Shown here piece after piece: positions 39,131 to 46,146 of a stretch of DNA of 64,000 nucleotides. Both the position numbers and the translations under genes were made by a program. The stretch is from Bacillota bacterium (GTDB lineage: Bacteria; Bacillota; Desulfotomaculia; Desulfotomaculales; Desulforudaceae). Where the stretch lies: positions 1-64,000 of the forward strand of contig JBFLXL010000005.1 of assembly GCA_040757205.1 (NCBI GenBank). Direction: 5' to 3'. The notes under the pieces are model-generated. The model saw only the letters and a program-made list of their open reading frames with translations, was not told where the DNA came from and searched no databases. How positions within the stretch are numbered: position 1 is the stretch's first letter; the number at the start of each line of letters is the position of its first letter.

Positions 39131-39155
39131 TCCCCGCAGCGTATTCAGCCCCCTT

Positions 39156-39491
39156 TCAAAAGTCGTCGGCATCGTCTGGTATGCAGCAAGGGATTCTGTC
39201 GTCAACAATGTATCGTTCCGGGTCTTCATGCGGGTTCCCGTTGTCCCTGTCTGCTGTGCCGGGCCCGGCACAGGCAGGGAGGTTTTCATCATAGAGGGCT
39301 TCGGCCCACAGAAAGTTCAACAGCTCAAGCGTGTCGGCAATGCAGTGTTGGCCGGAGAAAACAATCATTAGCGGTCTTTTTCTGCCCTCGAAAAACAGCT
39401 TCAGGCCGTATTCGCCGGCTGAAACGGCCGGACATTCACCGGACCATACCGTTTCCACCTGCGTATCCTCAGTGACTCTGACTGTCCGCAT
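39156..39491 (-). CDS. Hypothetical protein carrying an in-frame palindromic repeat
   Basis: A 111-residue protein with ATG 39491 and GGAGGAG eight bases upstream. The N-terminal part (VRVTEDTQVETVWSGECPAV... LKLFFEGRKRPLMIVFSGQHCIADTLELLNFLWAEAL) looks folded. Residues about 72-82 (LPACAGPGTAD) are encoded by the palindromic repeat at 39246-39278. The C-terminus is acidic (CIPDDADDF). The ribosome-binding site itself lies beside another palindrome (39502-39521). The function is unknown; the gene may be a repeat-damaged remnant, since the neighbouring segment is decayed. Confidence 0.5.
   Translation of the reverse strand: MRTVRVTEDTQVETVWSGECPAVSAGEYGLKLFFEGRKRPLMIVFSGQHCIADTLELLNFLWAEALYDENLPACAGPGTADRDNGNPHEDPERYIVDDRIPCCIPDDADDF
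39246..39278. repeat. Palindromic repeat (CCTGTCTG...CAGGCAGG), coding copy 1
   Basis: A 33-base palindrome with arms CCTGTCTGCTGTGCCGGG and its reverse complement, inside the 111-residue gene. The copy at 60243-60275 matches with only a few differences, and a shorter form is at 39502-39521. Confidence 0.75.
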
Positions 39492-39501
39492 GTTTTCACT
39501 C

Positions 39502-39521
39502 CTCCTGCCTGCCGACAGGCA
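39502..39521. repeat. Short palindromic repeat of the same family
   Basis: CCTGCCTGCCGACAGGCAGG is a near-perfect palindrome sharing the outer arms of the 33-base repeats at 39246 and 60243. It lies immediately upstream of the ribosome-binding site of the 111-residue gene. Confidence 0.65.
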
Positions 39522-39762
39522 GGGCTTGCTTCTATTTTGGCAGCAGGTCGGTTGATCCTTAATATGACACCTTGCTATCCCTTATTTGACGGTTACAGCG
39601 GGATTTTATCTGATTTTTAGCTTGTTACTTTATGACATCCTGATTAAGCCGTTTTGGCAGAAGTTTGTAGCTGAGGTCAGGAGGGAAGTTCTTTAAGCGT
39701 GAAGGATTGTGGGAATATCTGCCGAATTAAAGAAGCAATAGTAGTATATGGAGGGTGCGGCC

Positions 39763-40239
39763 GTGGATCGGATGCCATTGGCGGCCGTTGTGTTGCATTC
39801 CATACCCGAGAGCGTAGTTTTGCTCAGCCTAGCGGGCGCCCTCCTCGGGGTACGCTGGAGATTCCAGTTGATATTTCCGGCTGCTGTTCTATCGGCTCTT
39901 GCGGCATGGGGTGTGCGGGCGTTGCCGCTACCCTACGGTGTTCATTCATTAATTGGCGTACTGGTGTTCACTATCCTCATCGTTGTTTTCTATCGGCTTC
40001 CCTTTCTCCGAGGTTTGATCGGTACGCTGTTTGCCTTCGGCAGCTTTGCCGCAGTCCAAGTTATTATTATACCCTTGCTGGCTCGGGCCGTTGGCGTGAC
40101 TGAGTTAAGGGATCTCTGGGCGGATTCCTGGTTACGCATCATTCTGGCCTGGCCGGAACTCATCCTGATGGCTGTGGTGGCCTGGTTCCTATATCGTTTC
40201 CGGCCTGTCCCGGGACAAAGAACTGCTCAAAGTGGGTGA
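39763..40239 (+). CDS. Multi-TM membrane protein of the agr-like locus, possible receptor part
   Basis: 158 residues from GTG 39763, which has GGAGGGT six bases upstream (ATG 39748 lies before that site). About five hydrophobic segments: VVLHSIPESVVLLSLAGALLG, FQLIFPAAVLSALAAWGV, LIGVLVFTILIVVFYRL, LIGTLFAFGSFAAVQVIIIPLLA and IILAWPELILMAVVAWFLY. It ends in a basic tail. There is no enzyme motif. It directly precedes the LytTR regulator (8 bases). Because the kinase of this locus has only two TM helices, this protein could supply the missing peptide-sensing membrane domain of an AgrC. That is inference. Possible promoter: TTGACG near 39587, weak. Confidence 0.8.
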   Translation: MDRMPLAAVVLHSIPESVVLLSLAGALLGVRWRFQLIFPAAVLSALAAWGVRALPLPYGVHSLIGVLVFTILIVVFYRLPFLRGLIGTLFAFGSFAAVQVIIIPLLARAVGVTELRDLWADSWLRIILAWPELILMAVVAWFLYRFRPVPGQRTAQSG

Positions 40240-40247
40240 GTGCAGGA

Positions 40248-40979
40248 ATGCTTAGAGCGGTGGTGGTTGAGGACCAAGTCATTGAACGGGAATACCTGAG
40301 GCAACTACTGGATGAGGCGGGCGACGTGGCGGTTATAGCCGAAGCCGGGAGCGGGCCGGAAGCGCTGGATCTGGTTACCCGCTTTCATCCCGACTTGGTC
40401 TTCCTGGACATCGGCCTTCCCGGATTGGGCGGGCTGGAGGTGGCCCGGCAACTGCTTCTCGCCGACCTTAGGCCGTTCATCGTCTTCGTGACCGTAGATC
40501 GACAACACGCCCCCGAAGCGTTTGATCTGGGTTCGGTGGACTACCTCCTTAAGCCTTACAACCGTTTGCGCCTAGCCAAAACCCTTGCCCGGGTGCGAGA
40601 AAGGATGGCTCCGCAGCGTCAGGCCGGTCGCCTTGTTCTCTCTCACAAAGAAGAGTTCCAGATAATCAGGTTAGAAGAAATCATCTTCATCGAATCTGAC
40701 AAAAGAAAGAGGACTATTGTCCATACCGAAACCGCAACATTTGCCGCCCGCCAGAGTTTGGCGGTAATCGAAGATCAACTGGTCCGTTACCCCAACTTCT
40801 TGCGCACTAGCCGCTCCTATTTGGTAAACCTTGATTGGGTGGCCAAGGTTGAGGCATGGACTAATTACAGTCTTAGAATTGTCTTTCGCAATTGCGCCAA
40901 AGAAGCGTTTCTTAGCCGCAATAACTTGGCGGAATTCAAGAGACGACTGGAAGCCTTGCCTTTTGTTCCGGGTCAGTAA
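40248..40979 (+). CDS. LytTR-family response regulator (AgrA-like)
   Basis: A receiver domain (residues 1-120) has the acidic pair in VVVEDQVIERE, the phospho-Asp in LVFLDIGLPGLGGLEVA and Lys in DYLLKPYNRLRLAKTL. The C-terminal LytTR DNA-binding domain shows EIIFIESDKRKRTIVHTE, FLRTSRSYLVNLDWVAKV and FLSRNNLAEFKRRL. ATG 40248 is preferred since GGTGAG is spaced 8 bases upstream; GTG 40236 overlapping the previous stop is possible. LytTR regulators bind paired 9-bp direct repeats with 21-bp periodicity, and such a pair lies just after this gene (40984-41013). Confidence 0.94.
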   Translation: MLRAVVVEDQVIEREYLRQLLDEAGDVAVIAEAGSGPEALDLVTRFHPDLVFLDIGLPGLGGLEVARQLLLADLRPFIVFVTVDRQHAPEAFDLGSVDYLLKPYNRLRLAKTLARVRERMAPQRQAGRLVLSHKEEFQIIRLEEIIFIESDKRKRTIVHTETATFAARQSLAVIEDQLVRYPNFLRTSRSYLVNLDWVAKVEAWTNYSLRIVFRNCAKEAFLSRNNLAEFKRRLEALPFVPGQ

Positions 40980-40983
40980 AACT

Positions 40984-41058
40984 ACATTTCGGGTCATTAT
41001 TTCTGCATTTCGGTTTTAAACCCCCCTGAATATCGTCCGCGGGATGTTACGATATACT
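40984..41058 (+). promoter_or_regulatory. Candidate LytTR operator pair and promoter for kinase-agrB-agrD
   Basis: ACATTTCGG (40984-40992) and GCATTTCGG (41005-41013) are direct repeats offset by exactly 21 bases (12-base spacer), the arrangement bound by AgrA/ComE-type LytTR dimers. A -10-like TATACT lies at 41053-41058, with no good -35 at 17 bases, as expected for an activator-dependent promoter. The kinase GTG start follows at 41082. The site is in the 100-base gap between regulator and kinase. Functional assignment is inference. Confidence 0.6.
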
Positions 41059-41081
41059 CAAAATGGGACGAGGTAGTACGC

Positions 41082-41987
41082 GTGAGGTTCCGTTCAAAAA
41101 GGCCTGTTGCTGAAAACAGCCAGCATACATGGCCTAATCAGCAACACTTTTCCCGGGCAGGCTCACTCTTGCTGGCCGCCATACTATGCCAATTGCTCGG
41201 AATCGCCCTTGTTGTTCAAGTTCTGCAATTCCACGGTTTGCTCCTCTGGTCACAAGGCTTAGTGATCGCGGCGGTGTTCATTCTCTTGCACTATATGCTG
41301 GTCCTGGCCCTCGTCGGGTGGATAATGGCCAATGAGGCCCGCCGTTTCATGCTGGACGAACAGAAGAGAGCAGTGGAGACGGCCCACGGCTTTCTCCAGG
41401 TGGTGCGGGCGCAGCGGCACGATTTGGTGAATCACCTTCAGGCACTGGCAGCCCTGTTTCAAACCGGGCGCGAAGAAATGGGGCGCAAATACCTGGGCGA
41501 AATGATCCGGGTTGGCGCCAACGCCAATGAGGCGATTCAAGGCAATGACCCCGTGCTGGCGGCTTTTCTGCAGGTTCGGGTTCATCAAGCTGCGGCGCAG
41601 GGGGTGGACTTCGAGCTGGATGTGGAAAATGCCTTCGGCCCGCTACCAGTATCCATCGCCTACGCCCTGGTCGGCGTACTGGGCAATCTCCTGGATAACG
41701 CCTTCGAAACCGTGACACCCTTGCCGGCTGCGCAACGGAAAGTAATGTGTGCCATAGCGCAATACGACAAATACTTGATCGTGCGCATTAGTGACAGCGG
41801 CCTGGGAATTGCTCCCGAACACCGGGAGCGGATCTTCAACCCCGATTTCTCTACCCGGGGTACGGGCCGGGGCCAGGGCCTTGCCCTGGTATGGGAAGTG
41901 GTGACCGGCATCGGGGGACGGGTGGAAGTCGGTGATAATCCAACCACGTTTACCGTATGGTTTCCGTTGCGGGGGGTGGCGCCGTGA
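41082..41987 (+). CDS. GHKL sensor histidine kinase of the agr-like locus (Spo0B-type)
   Basis: 301 residues from GTG 41082 (GAGGT upstream). Two adjacent TM helices (SLLLAAILCQLLGIALVVQVL and GLVIAAVFILLHYMLVLALVGWIM) precede a coil with the phospho-acceptor region VRAQRHDLVNHLQALAALFQTG. The catalytic GHKL domain shows LGNLLDNAFETV (N-box), RISDSGLGIAPEHRERIFNPDFSTR (G1 and following) and GRGQGLALVWEVV (G2). AgrC of staphylococci has six or seven TM helices, so the input part here is much reduced. It overlaps agrB by four bases (GTGA). Confidence 0.93.
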   Translation: MRFRSKRPVAENSQHTWPNQQHFSRAGSLLLAAILCQLLGIALVVQVLQFHGLLLWSQGLVIAAVFILLHYMLVLALVGWIMANEARRFMLDEQKRAVETAHGFLQVVRAQRHDLVNHLQALAALFQTGREEMGRKYLGEMIRVGANANEAIQGNDPVLAAFLQVRVHQAAAQGVDFELDVENAFGPLPVSIAYALVGVLGNLLDNAFETVTPLPAAQRKVMCAIAQYDKYLIVRISDSGLGIAPEHRERIFNPDFSTRGTGRGQGLALVWEVVTGIGGRVEVGDNPTTFTVWFPLRGVAP

Positions 41988-42637
41988 TCCGGCGTTGGGC
42001 CGAACAATCGGCGGTTTATCTGCAGACCGAGCTTGAGCTGGATCCGGCCCGGCTAAAGGTTCTGGCCTACGGTCTGGAAGCCGTCCTAGGCGGGTTGGTT
42101 CAGCTCACGGCCTTAGCCATCATACCTTTTCTGCTTGGGATCGGCCCGGCCACCTGGATGGCGGCGGGAACCGCGGCATTTTTCCGACTGCCGGCGGGCG
42201 GAGCGCACTGCCGGGCGTTTGACCGTTGCCTGTTAAGCTCTCTGAGTACCTTTATGCTGGCCGGCGCCACCAGCGTCCTGCTCACCAGCCAAATTTCTTT
42301 TCATCCCTTCCCCCTCGTCCTTGCCGTTCTGTGTGTGGCCGCATTAGCCGTTTTGCTCTATGTACCCGCGGACACGTCCGCACGCCCGATAAAAAGTCAC
42401 CGGGAAAAACGGCGCTTGAAAGCCTGGGCCTTTTTCGTGCTGGGTTTTTACCTTCTTCTCCTCCACCTGGGCATCCGAAACAACATTTCTCCGGAATTGA
42501 TTGTAGCGGGCGGCCTGGGACTGCTCATTCAGGCCTTCACCGTCACGCCCTGGGGTTACCGGGCAATAAACGCTGTGGACCAGTTCCTGGCTGCTGGGTT
42601 GGGAATCTTTACGCGCCGGGGGGAGGTGAGAAGGTGA
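41984..42637 (+). CDS. agrB: AgrB-family peptide-processing membrane endopeptidase
   Basis: 217 residues from GTG 41984, overlapping the kinase stop. AgrB cleaves and cyclises AgrD at the membrane. The conserved catalytic His and Cys of the family are seen in FFRLPAGGAHCRAFDRCLLSS, where the second element is the GGxHC motif. Five to six TM segments surround it (GGLVQLTALAIIPFLLGI, STFMLAGATSVLL, PLVLAVLCVAALAVLLYVP, AWAFFVLGFYLLLLHLGI). The 3' end overlaps agrD by four bases, so stoichiometric co-translation is likely. Confidence 0.94.
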   Translation: MIRRWAEQSAVYLQTELELDPARLKVLAYGLEAVLGGLVQLTALAIIPFLLGIGPATWMAAGTAAFFRLPAGGAHCRAFDRCLLSSLSTFMLAGATSVLLTSQISFHPFPLVLAVLCVAALAVLLYVPADTSARPIKSHREKRRLKAWAFFVLGFYLLLLHLGIRNNISPELIVAGGLGLLIQAFTVTPWGYRAINAVDQFLAAGLGIFTRRGEVRR

Positions 42638-42759
42638 AGAAACTATTGCTGACATTCGCCAGCCAGACGGCTCTGTTGGCCGCCGTGATGGTTGCACAGC
42701 CGGCCAGTTGGCTGTTCTGGCACCAGCCGGAAACGCCGGAAGAGCTAAGGAGAAAATAG
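42634..42759 (+). CDS. agrD: AgrD-like cyclic autoinducer prepeptide with Ser in place of Cys
   Basis: A 41-residue frame from GTG 42634, with GGGGAGGTGAG directly upstream, ending TAG 42759. The N-terminal amphipathic helix is KKLLLTFASQTALLAAVMVA, then QPASWLFWHQPETPEELRRK. The tail QPETPEEL is the AgrB-recognition region of clostridial AgrD peptides (xQPxxPxEL). The expected cyclic part just before it is S25-W-L-F-W29: five residues ending in an aromatic, as in clostridial five-membered rings, but starting with Ser instead of Cys. This predicts a lactone rather than thiolactone. It overlaps agrB and is followed by a terminator. Confidence 0.85.
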   Translation: MKKLLLTFASQTALLAAVMVAQPASWLFWHQPETPEELRRK

Positions 42760-42772
42760 AGATCAAATACTT

Positions 42773-42804
42773 GGGAAAGGGGCAAAAAGGCCCCTTTCCC
42801 TTTT
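42773..42804 (+). terminator. Strong terminator ending the agr-like operon
   Basis: GGGAAAGGGGC (42773-42783) pairs perfectly with GCCCCTTTCCC (42790-42800) around a 6-base loop, followed by TTTT. It is 14 bases after the agrD stop, supporting agrD as the true last gene of the operon. Confidence 0.85.
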
Positions 42805-42915
42805 GGGGGATTGCTGTTACGGCCAGCCTATAATGTCCGGGGATAGACGGTGTTAATTGTCCAAGAATTGACCGGACAGTTGGCCGGCAATCATCGGCGG
42901 GCGGAGCAGGGAGAG

Positions 42916-43716
42916 CTATATGAGCTCTCCCTGAATCACCCGCTTTACCATATGGTCGTCAACGATTCGGTTGCCGTTCTGCGCCCCGTAAATCAGGCAA
43001 TGGGTACAGGCCTTGTTGATCAATCGCGGGGCTCCGGCTGAGAAACGAAAGACCTCATCCAACGCCCCATCCGAGAAGATGTCTCGGTCCGCACCGGCGT
43101 AGGCCAGGTGCCGTTTTACGTACTCGCCGGTTTGCGCCCTGTCCAGGTAGGTTAGTCTGCACTGCAAGTCGATGCGTTGCCGGATGGCGGCGTAGGCCTG
43201 GAGTCGGAGCCGTTCTAAAAGCTCGCTCTGCCCGACCAGGATGAGGGCCATGGGGCTTATGGAGTCCATCTTGAAGTTGAGGAGAAACCGGACCTCTTCC
43301 AGCATCTCCTTATCTAACAAGTGGGCTTCATCCATGATCACCACCGGCTGCAAGGAATGAACGCCCCGCATCAACTCGATCTCCCGGTGCAGTTGGCGCT
43401 TGGCATCGCCCCGGTAGAACTTGGCTTCGCACCCCAACTGTTCCAGCAGGCCTTTGTAGAAATGCCGGGGCGTCAGCTTGGAATCTGCCAGGTACATAAC
43501 CAGAAACCGGGCCGGGTCGAGGGTATCCTTGAACCGCCGGATGGCGGTGGTATTACCGGTCCCGCTGTCCCCAGTGAACACAATAAACAGTTGGCGCTTG
43601 GCGGCATGTTCCAGTCTGCCCAGTGTCTCTTCCAGCATCACGGACGGGTACAACTGGCCTGTCGGAATGTCACGGGTGAACGGGGTATGGGCAAGACCGT
43701 AGAATCCTTCAAACAC
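42916..43716 (-). CDS. Transposon AAA ATPase (TniB/ExeA-like) with altered Walker A
   Basis: 266 residues from GTG 43716, overlapping the transposase stop by 8 bases. The N-terminus FEGFYGLAHTPFTRDIPTGQLYPS is typical of ExeA/TniB-like ATPases that select transposition targets. Walker A reads GDSGTGNTTAIRR: the usual Lys (GKT) is Asn, which should abolish or weaken ATP binding. Walker B is VVIMDEAHLLDKEM and the sensor region is ILVGQSELLERLRL. The reading frame is otherwise intact. The context is the transposase just upstream, so an ordinary secretion ATPase is unlikely. Confidence 0.85.
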   Translation of the reverse strand: MFEGFYGLAHTPFTRDIPTGQLYPSVMLEETLGRLEHAAKRQLFIVFTGDSGTGNTTAIRRFKDTLDPARFLVMYLADSKLTPRHFYKGLLEQLGCEAKFYRGDAKRQLHREIELMRGVHSLQPVVIMDEAHLLDKEMLEEVRFLLNFKMDSISPMALILVGQSELLERLRLQAYAAIRQRIDLQCRLTYLDRAQTGEYVKRHLAYAGADRDIFSDGALDEVFRFSAGAPRLINKACTHCLIYGAQNGNRIVDDHMVKRVIQGELI

Positions 43717-45065
43717 TGCCGTCGACCTCCCGCTTGCGAGTTGACCGGTAGGAAACGGCGGGAATCTGCAGGTTTTTGCGCTGCTGGTGCCTTAAGCGTG
43801 CTGCCGTCAAAAGCCTCGATGATGCCGCCGGCTCTTGCTGCAGATGCTCTGGCAGTCGCGGACGCTTGCCGGTCTGCTCGCCAATGACCAGTGGCTTAAC
43901 CGTAAAGGCGTGCCCCTCGTACTCGATGGTCAGGGCGGCGGTATCAGCCGGGTCGTAGACGACATCCACCTTGCAGCCGATAAAATTCAGACCGACCTCG
44001 TACTTTTTGCCCGCGAAGCTGATGCAGCCCGCCTTGTCAACCTTCCTGTCCTCGCAGTGCAGAAAAGCAGATGCGACAGTTTCGGCATCCAAAAACCTGA
44101 TCGCCTTGCTGTCACTCTGGTAAGCGGCAGCCGGGCTCCGGTTGTTCTCCAGAGCTGAATGGGGCTTGTTCTGGTAACACTCCTCCAACCAGACCCAAAA
44201 CAGCGCATTGAGCTTGTCCAGCGACTGCGGTTTCTCCAGGGCCGCCTCGGCCAGGAAGGCATCCACCACTCGGTTGAACCGCTCCACCTTGCCCGTTGCT
44301 TCCGGAGCATACGGCTTGGCAAAAAGCAACCGGATCCCCATCTTGGCGCAAGCCCGGGTCATCCATTTGGTCCGGTACTGTTTACCGTTGTCAAAAAACA
44401 CCGCTTCAGGCGTCCCGTACTTCCGGATCGCCTGGCGGAAACAGTCCTCGACGAATGCGCTGCTCCAAGGTGGGGTAGAACTCTCCGTGCACAATGAAGC
44501 GGGTGGCGTCGTCAAAGAAGGATACCAGATAGACCTGTTTCCTGGCGCCATCCGGGCCGATGGGCAGGTACGGCCCATACTTGATGTCCGAGTGCCAGAG
44601 CTGGTTGCGGTACCGCTTCTGAAACCGCCGGGCGGCAACGCCGGTATCCGCGTACATGCGCATGTGCCGGGCACTGTAGCCCTTCTCCACCAGTTTCTCC
44701 TGCAAGGTGCTGCGTTTGATCCGACCGGGTTCAACGAGCCCTTCCCACTCCAGGACCTGAATGATCTGCGCGACACTTCTTCCCGGCACCTCGCGGCGCA
44801 AAAGGACGGCCTGCTCCAGAACGTTGGCCGGGACGGCCTCCCTGTTCAGGCGTTCACCTTTACCCTTGGGCTTGAGGCCCCCGAACCCGTTTTCCCGGTA
44901 CCGGGCCAGGTACCGGCGCAAGGTACGCTCGGATATCCCGGTCTGTGCGCAAATCTGGGCCTTAAGTATTTTGGCTTTGGCCGCATCCACGCCTTCCGCC
45001 AACAGCGGGGACAAAAGCTGTATTCGCTCGGCGGCGATTTCTTCGGCCTTCCGGTGGTCTCTCAT
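43709..45065 (-). pseudogene. DDE (rve-type) transposase, frameshifted
   Basis: The N-terminal part from ATG 45065 (GAGGAGGG upstream) has an HTH domain (KAQICAQTGISERTLRRYLARYRENGFGGL) and the first catalytic Asp in NQLWHSDIKYGPYLP and FFDDATRF. After FYPTLEQ the frame shifts. The continuation in another frame starts AFVEDCFRQAIRKYGTPEAVFFDNGKQY (second Asp) and ATGKVERFNRVVDAFL (Glu), and runs to 43709. One extra base near 44458-44465 explains it. All three DDE residues are present if the frames are joined (about 450 residues). The short HTH-rve-C-terminal beta-barrel plan resembles the Mu/TniA/IS481 group. Confidence 0.85.
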
Positions 45066-45116
45066 GCCAAACGCCCTCCTCGATAGTTGATTTGGCACGA
45101 GTCTATACAGGAGCCG

Positions 45117-45639
45117 TCAGGACAGGAATGCCGAACGGGTCTGTACCCAAAGATTAGCATTGGCCACCGGGCGGACAACTCTGGCCAGCCAGCTCACGCC
45201 ATCCCCTACCAACTGCCAGATCCTGTGGAGCGCGGACCCGGGAAGGGTGGATCGGCCTTCCGCAGACGCTAGCGCATAACGGGCGGCTGAAGAGCGGTAA
45301 GGCAACCGAGGAAATACGCAGCCAGTGCCCAAAACCAGCTCCGCCAGCGCCACAAGGTGGAGTCATCGGCCGCGGCGCTACACCGCCCACGGCTGCCTCA
45401 ATGCTTTCTCTTATGTGACGCCTGTACGGCACCAGCAGGTCCGGCAGTTCGTGGTGGATGCGACGGCACGCAACACAACGAAGGCGGCGGATGACGAGGA
45501 TGATTTTGTCCCCCAGGCTGTCGATACAACTCCGCTTACGGCTGCCAATTGCCTTCAACCGCCCGCTACAGCAGGGACAGGGTATCTGCTCCGCGCTCCT
45601 CACAAAAAACACCCCTGTTGGGGTTCTCAATGAGCTCAT
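45117..45639 (-). pseudogene. DUF6431-like transposon gene, broken by frameshifts
   Basis: From ATG 45639 the protein reads IPCPCCSGRLKAIGSRKRSCIDSLGDKIILVIRRLRCVACRRIHHELPDLLVPYRRHIRESIEAAV, a zinc-ribbon type start (CPCC...CVAC) seen in a small family (DUF6431) next to this kind of transposase. After AAV the conserved-looking sequence continues in a second frame (DDSTLWRWRSWFWALAAYFLG, then a stop) and in a third (HRIWQLVGDGVSWLARVVRPVANANLW, stop 45117). At least two frameshifts are needed to read it. The role is unknown; it may bind DNA. The family name is from memory and should be confirmed by profile search. Confidence 0.7.
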
Positions 45640-45812
45640 ATTCTGTTACAATGACCATGCGGTGACGGACGCCTCTTGTGCTGCTGCTAACCACACACGC
45701 ACAGCAAACAGGGGGCGTCTTTCCTTTCTCAATGATGTGGCCATTATATCCAGCAGACCCCGGTCAGGCAATCCCGTCAGCTTTCGGACGTTTTAGGGTA
45801 GCCCTAACAGAT

Positions 45813-46146
45813 TGCCTCTGCAAACCGGTAAGTGTTCATTCTCGTTTCAATAGGTTTCGTACCAAAATCTCTACGTCTCAGGGGCGTACGCCACCATTTC
45901 GGGCAAAAATTGAGACAAAATGGTTACGGTTTGTTATGGTGGATGCGCAAAGGTTTCGGGTGGGTTACAGGTTTTCAGCCTTGCTCCCGTGGGTTACCGG
46001 GACTTTGAAGGAAAAGGAGGTAGCAAAAGGCTGCATCCTGAGGAACTTACAGGGAGGTGGTAATCAGGCGATGGTCTTCCGGGGTTGAGAGCGCGAGTAA
46101 CTGATGATTGTGGTGTCAATTCATTTTGAAAGGAGTGTAATATCCT
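45813..46146. other. Cargo-side leader between transposon end and secreted-protein gene
   Basis: This 334-base stretch is outside the transposon's inverted similarity and upstream of the GTG at 46147. A 50-codon frame (45937-46088) with no family resemblance lies inside it. AAAGGAG at 46130 is the ribosome-binding site of the next gene. No clear promoter or hairpin was found. The stretch is AT-richer than the flanks. Confidence 0.45.

Larger units (their letters stand above)
42830..45812 (-). mobile_element. Degenerate three-gene DDE transposon (DUF6431-like, transposase, AAA ATPase)
   Basis: The segment reads on the minus strand: terminal region (45640-45812), DUF6431-like gene (broken), DDE transposase (frameshifted), and TniB/ExeA-like ATPase (altered Walker A). 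The inner end near 45812 is set by the point where similarity to the inverted partial copy at 47363 stops (TGTTAGGGCTACCC at the border). The outer end is only estimated: TGTCCGGGGATAGACGG begins at about 42835. No target-site duplication could be confirmed. All three genes carry defects, so the copy is probably inactive. Confidence 0.7.

Noticed and set aside
44440-44480. Programmed frameshift in the transposase
   Set aside because: There is no slippery heptamer, the shift lies in the middle of the catalytic domain, and the partner ATPase is also damaged; plain decay is simpler.
45937-46088. 50-codon plus-strand frame before the secreted-protein gene
   Set aside because: No convincing ribosome-binding site or protein-like pattern; kept only as part of the gap description.
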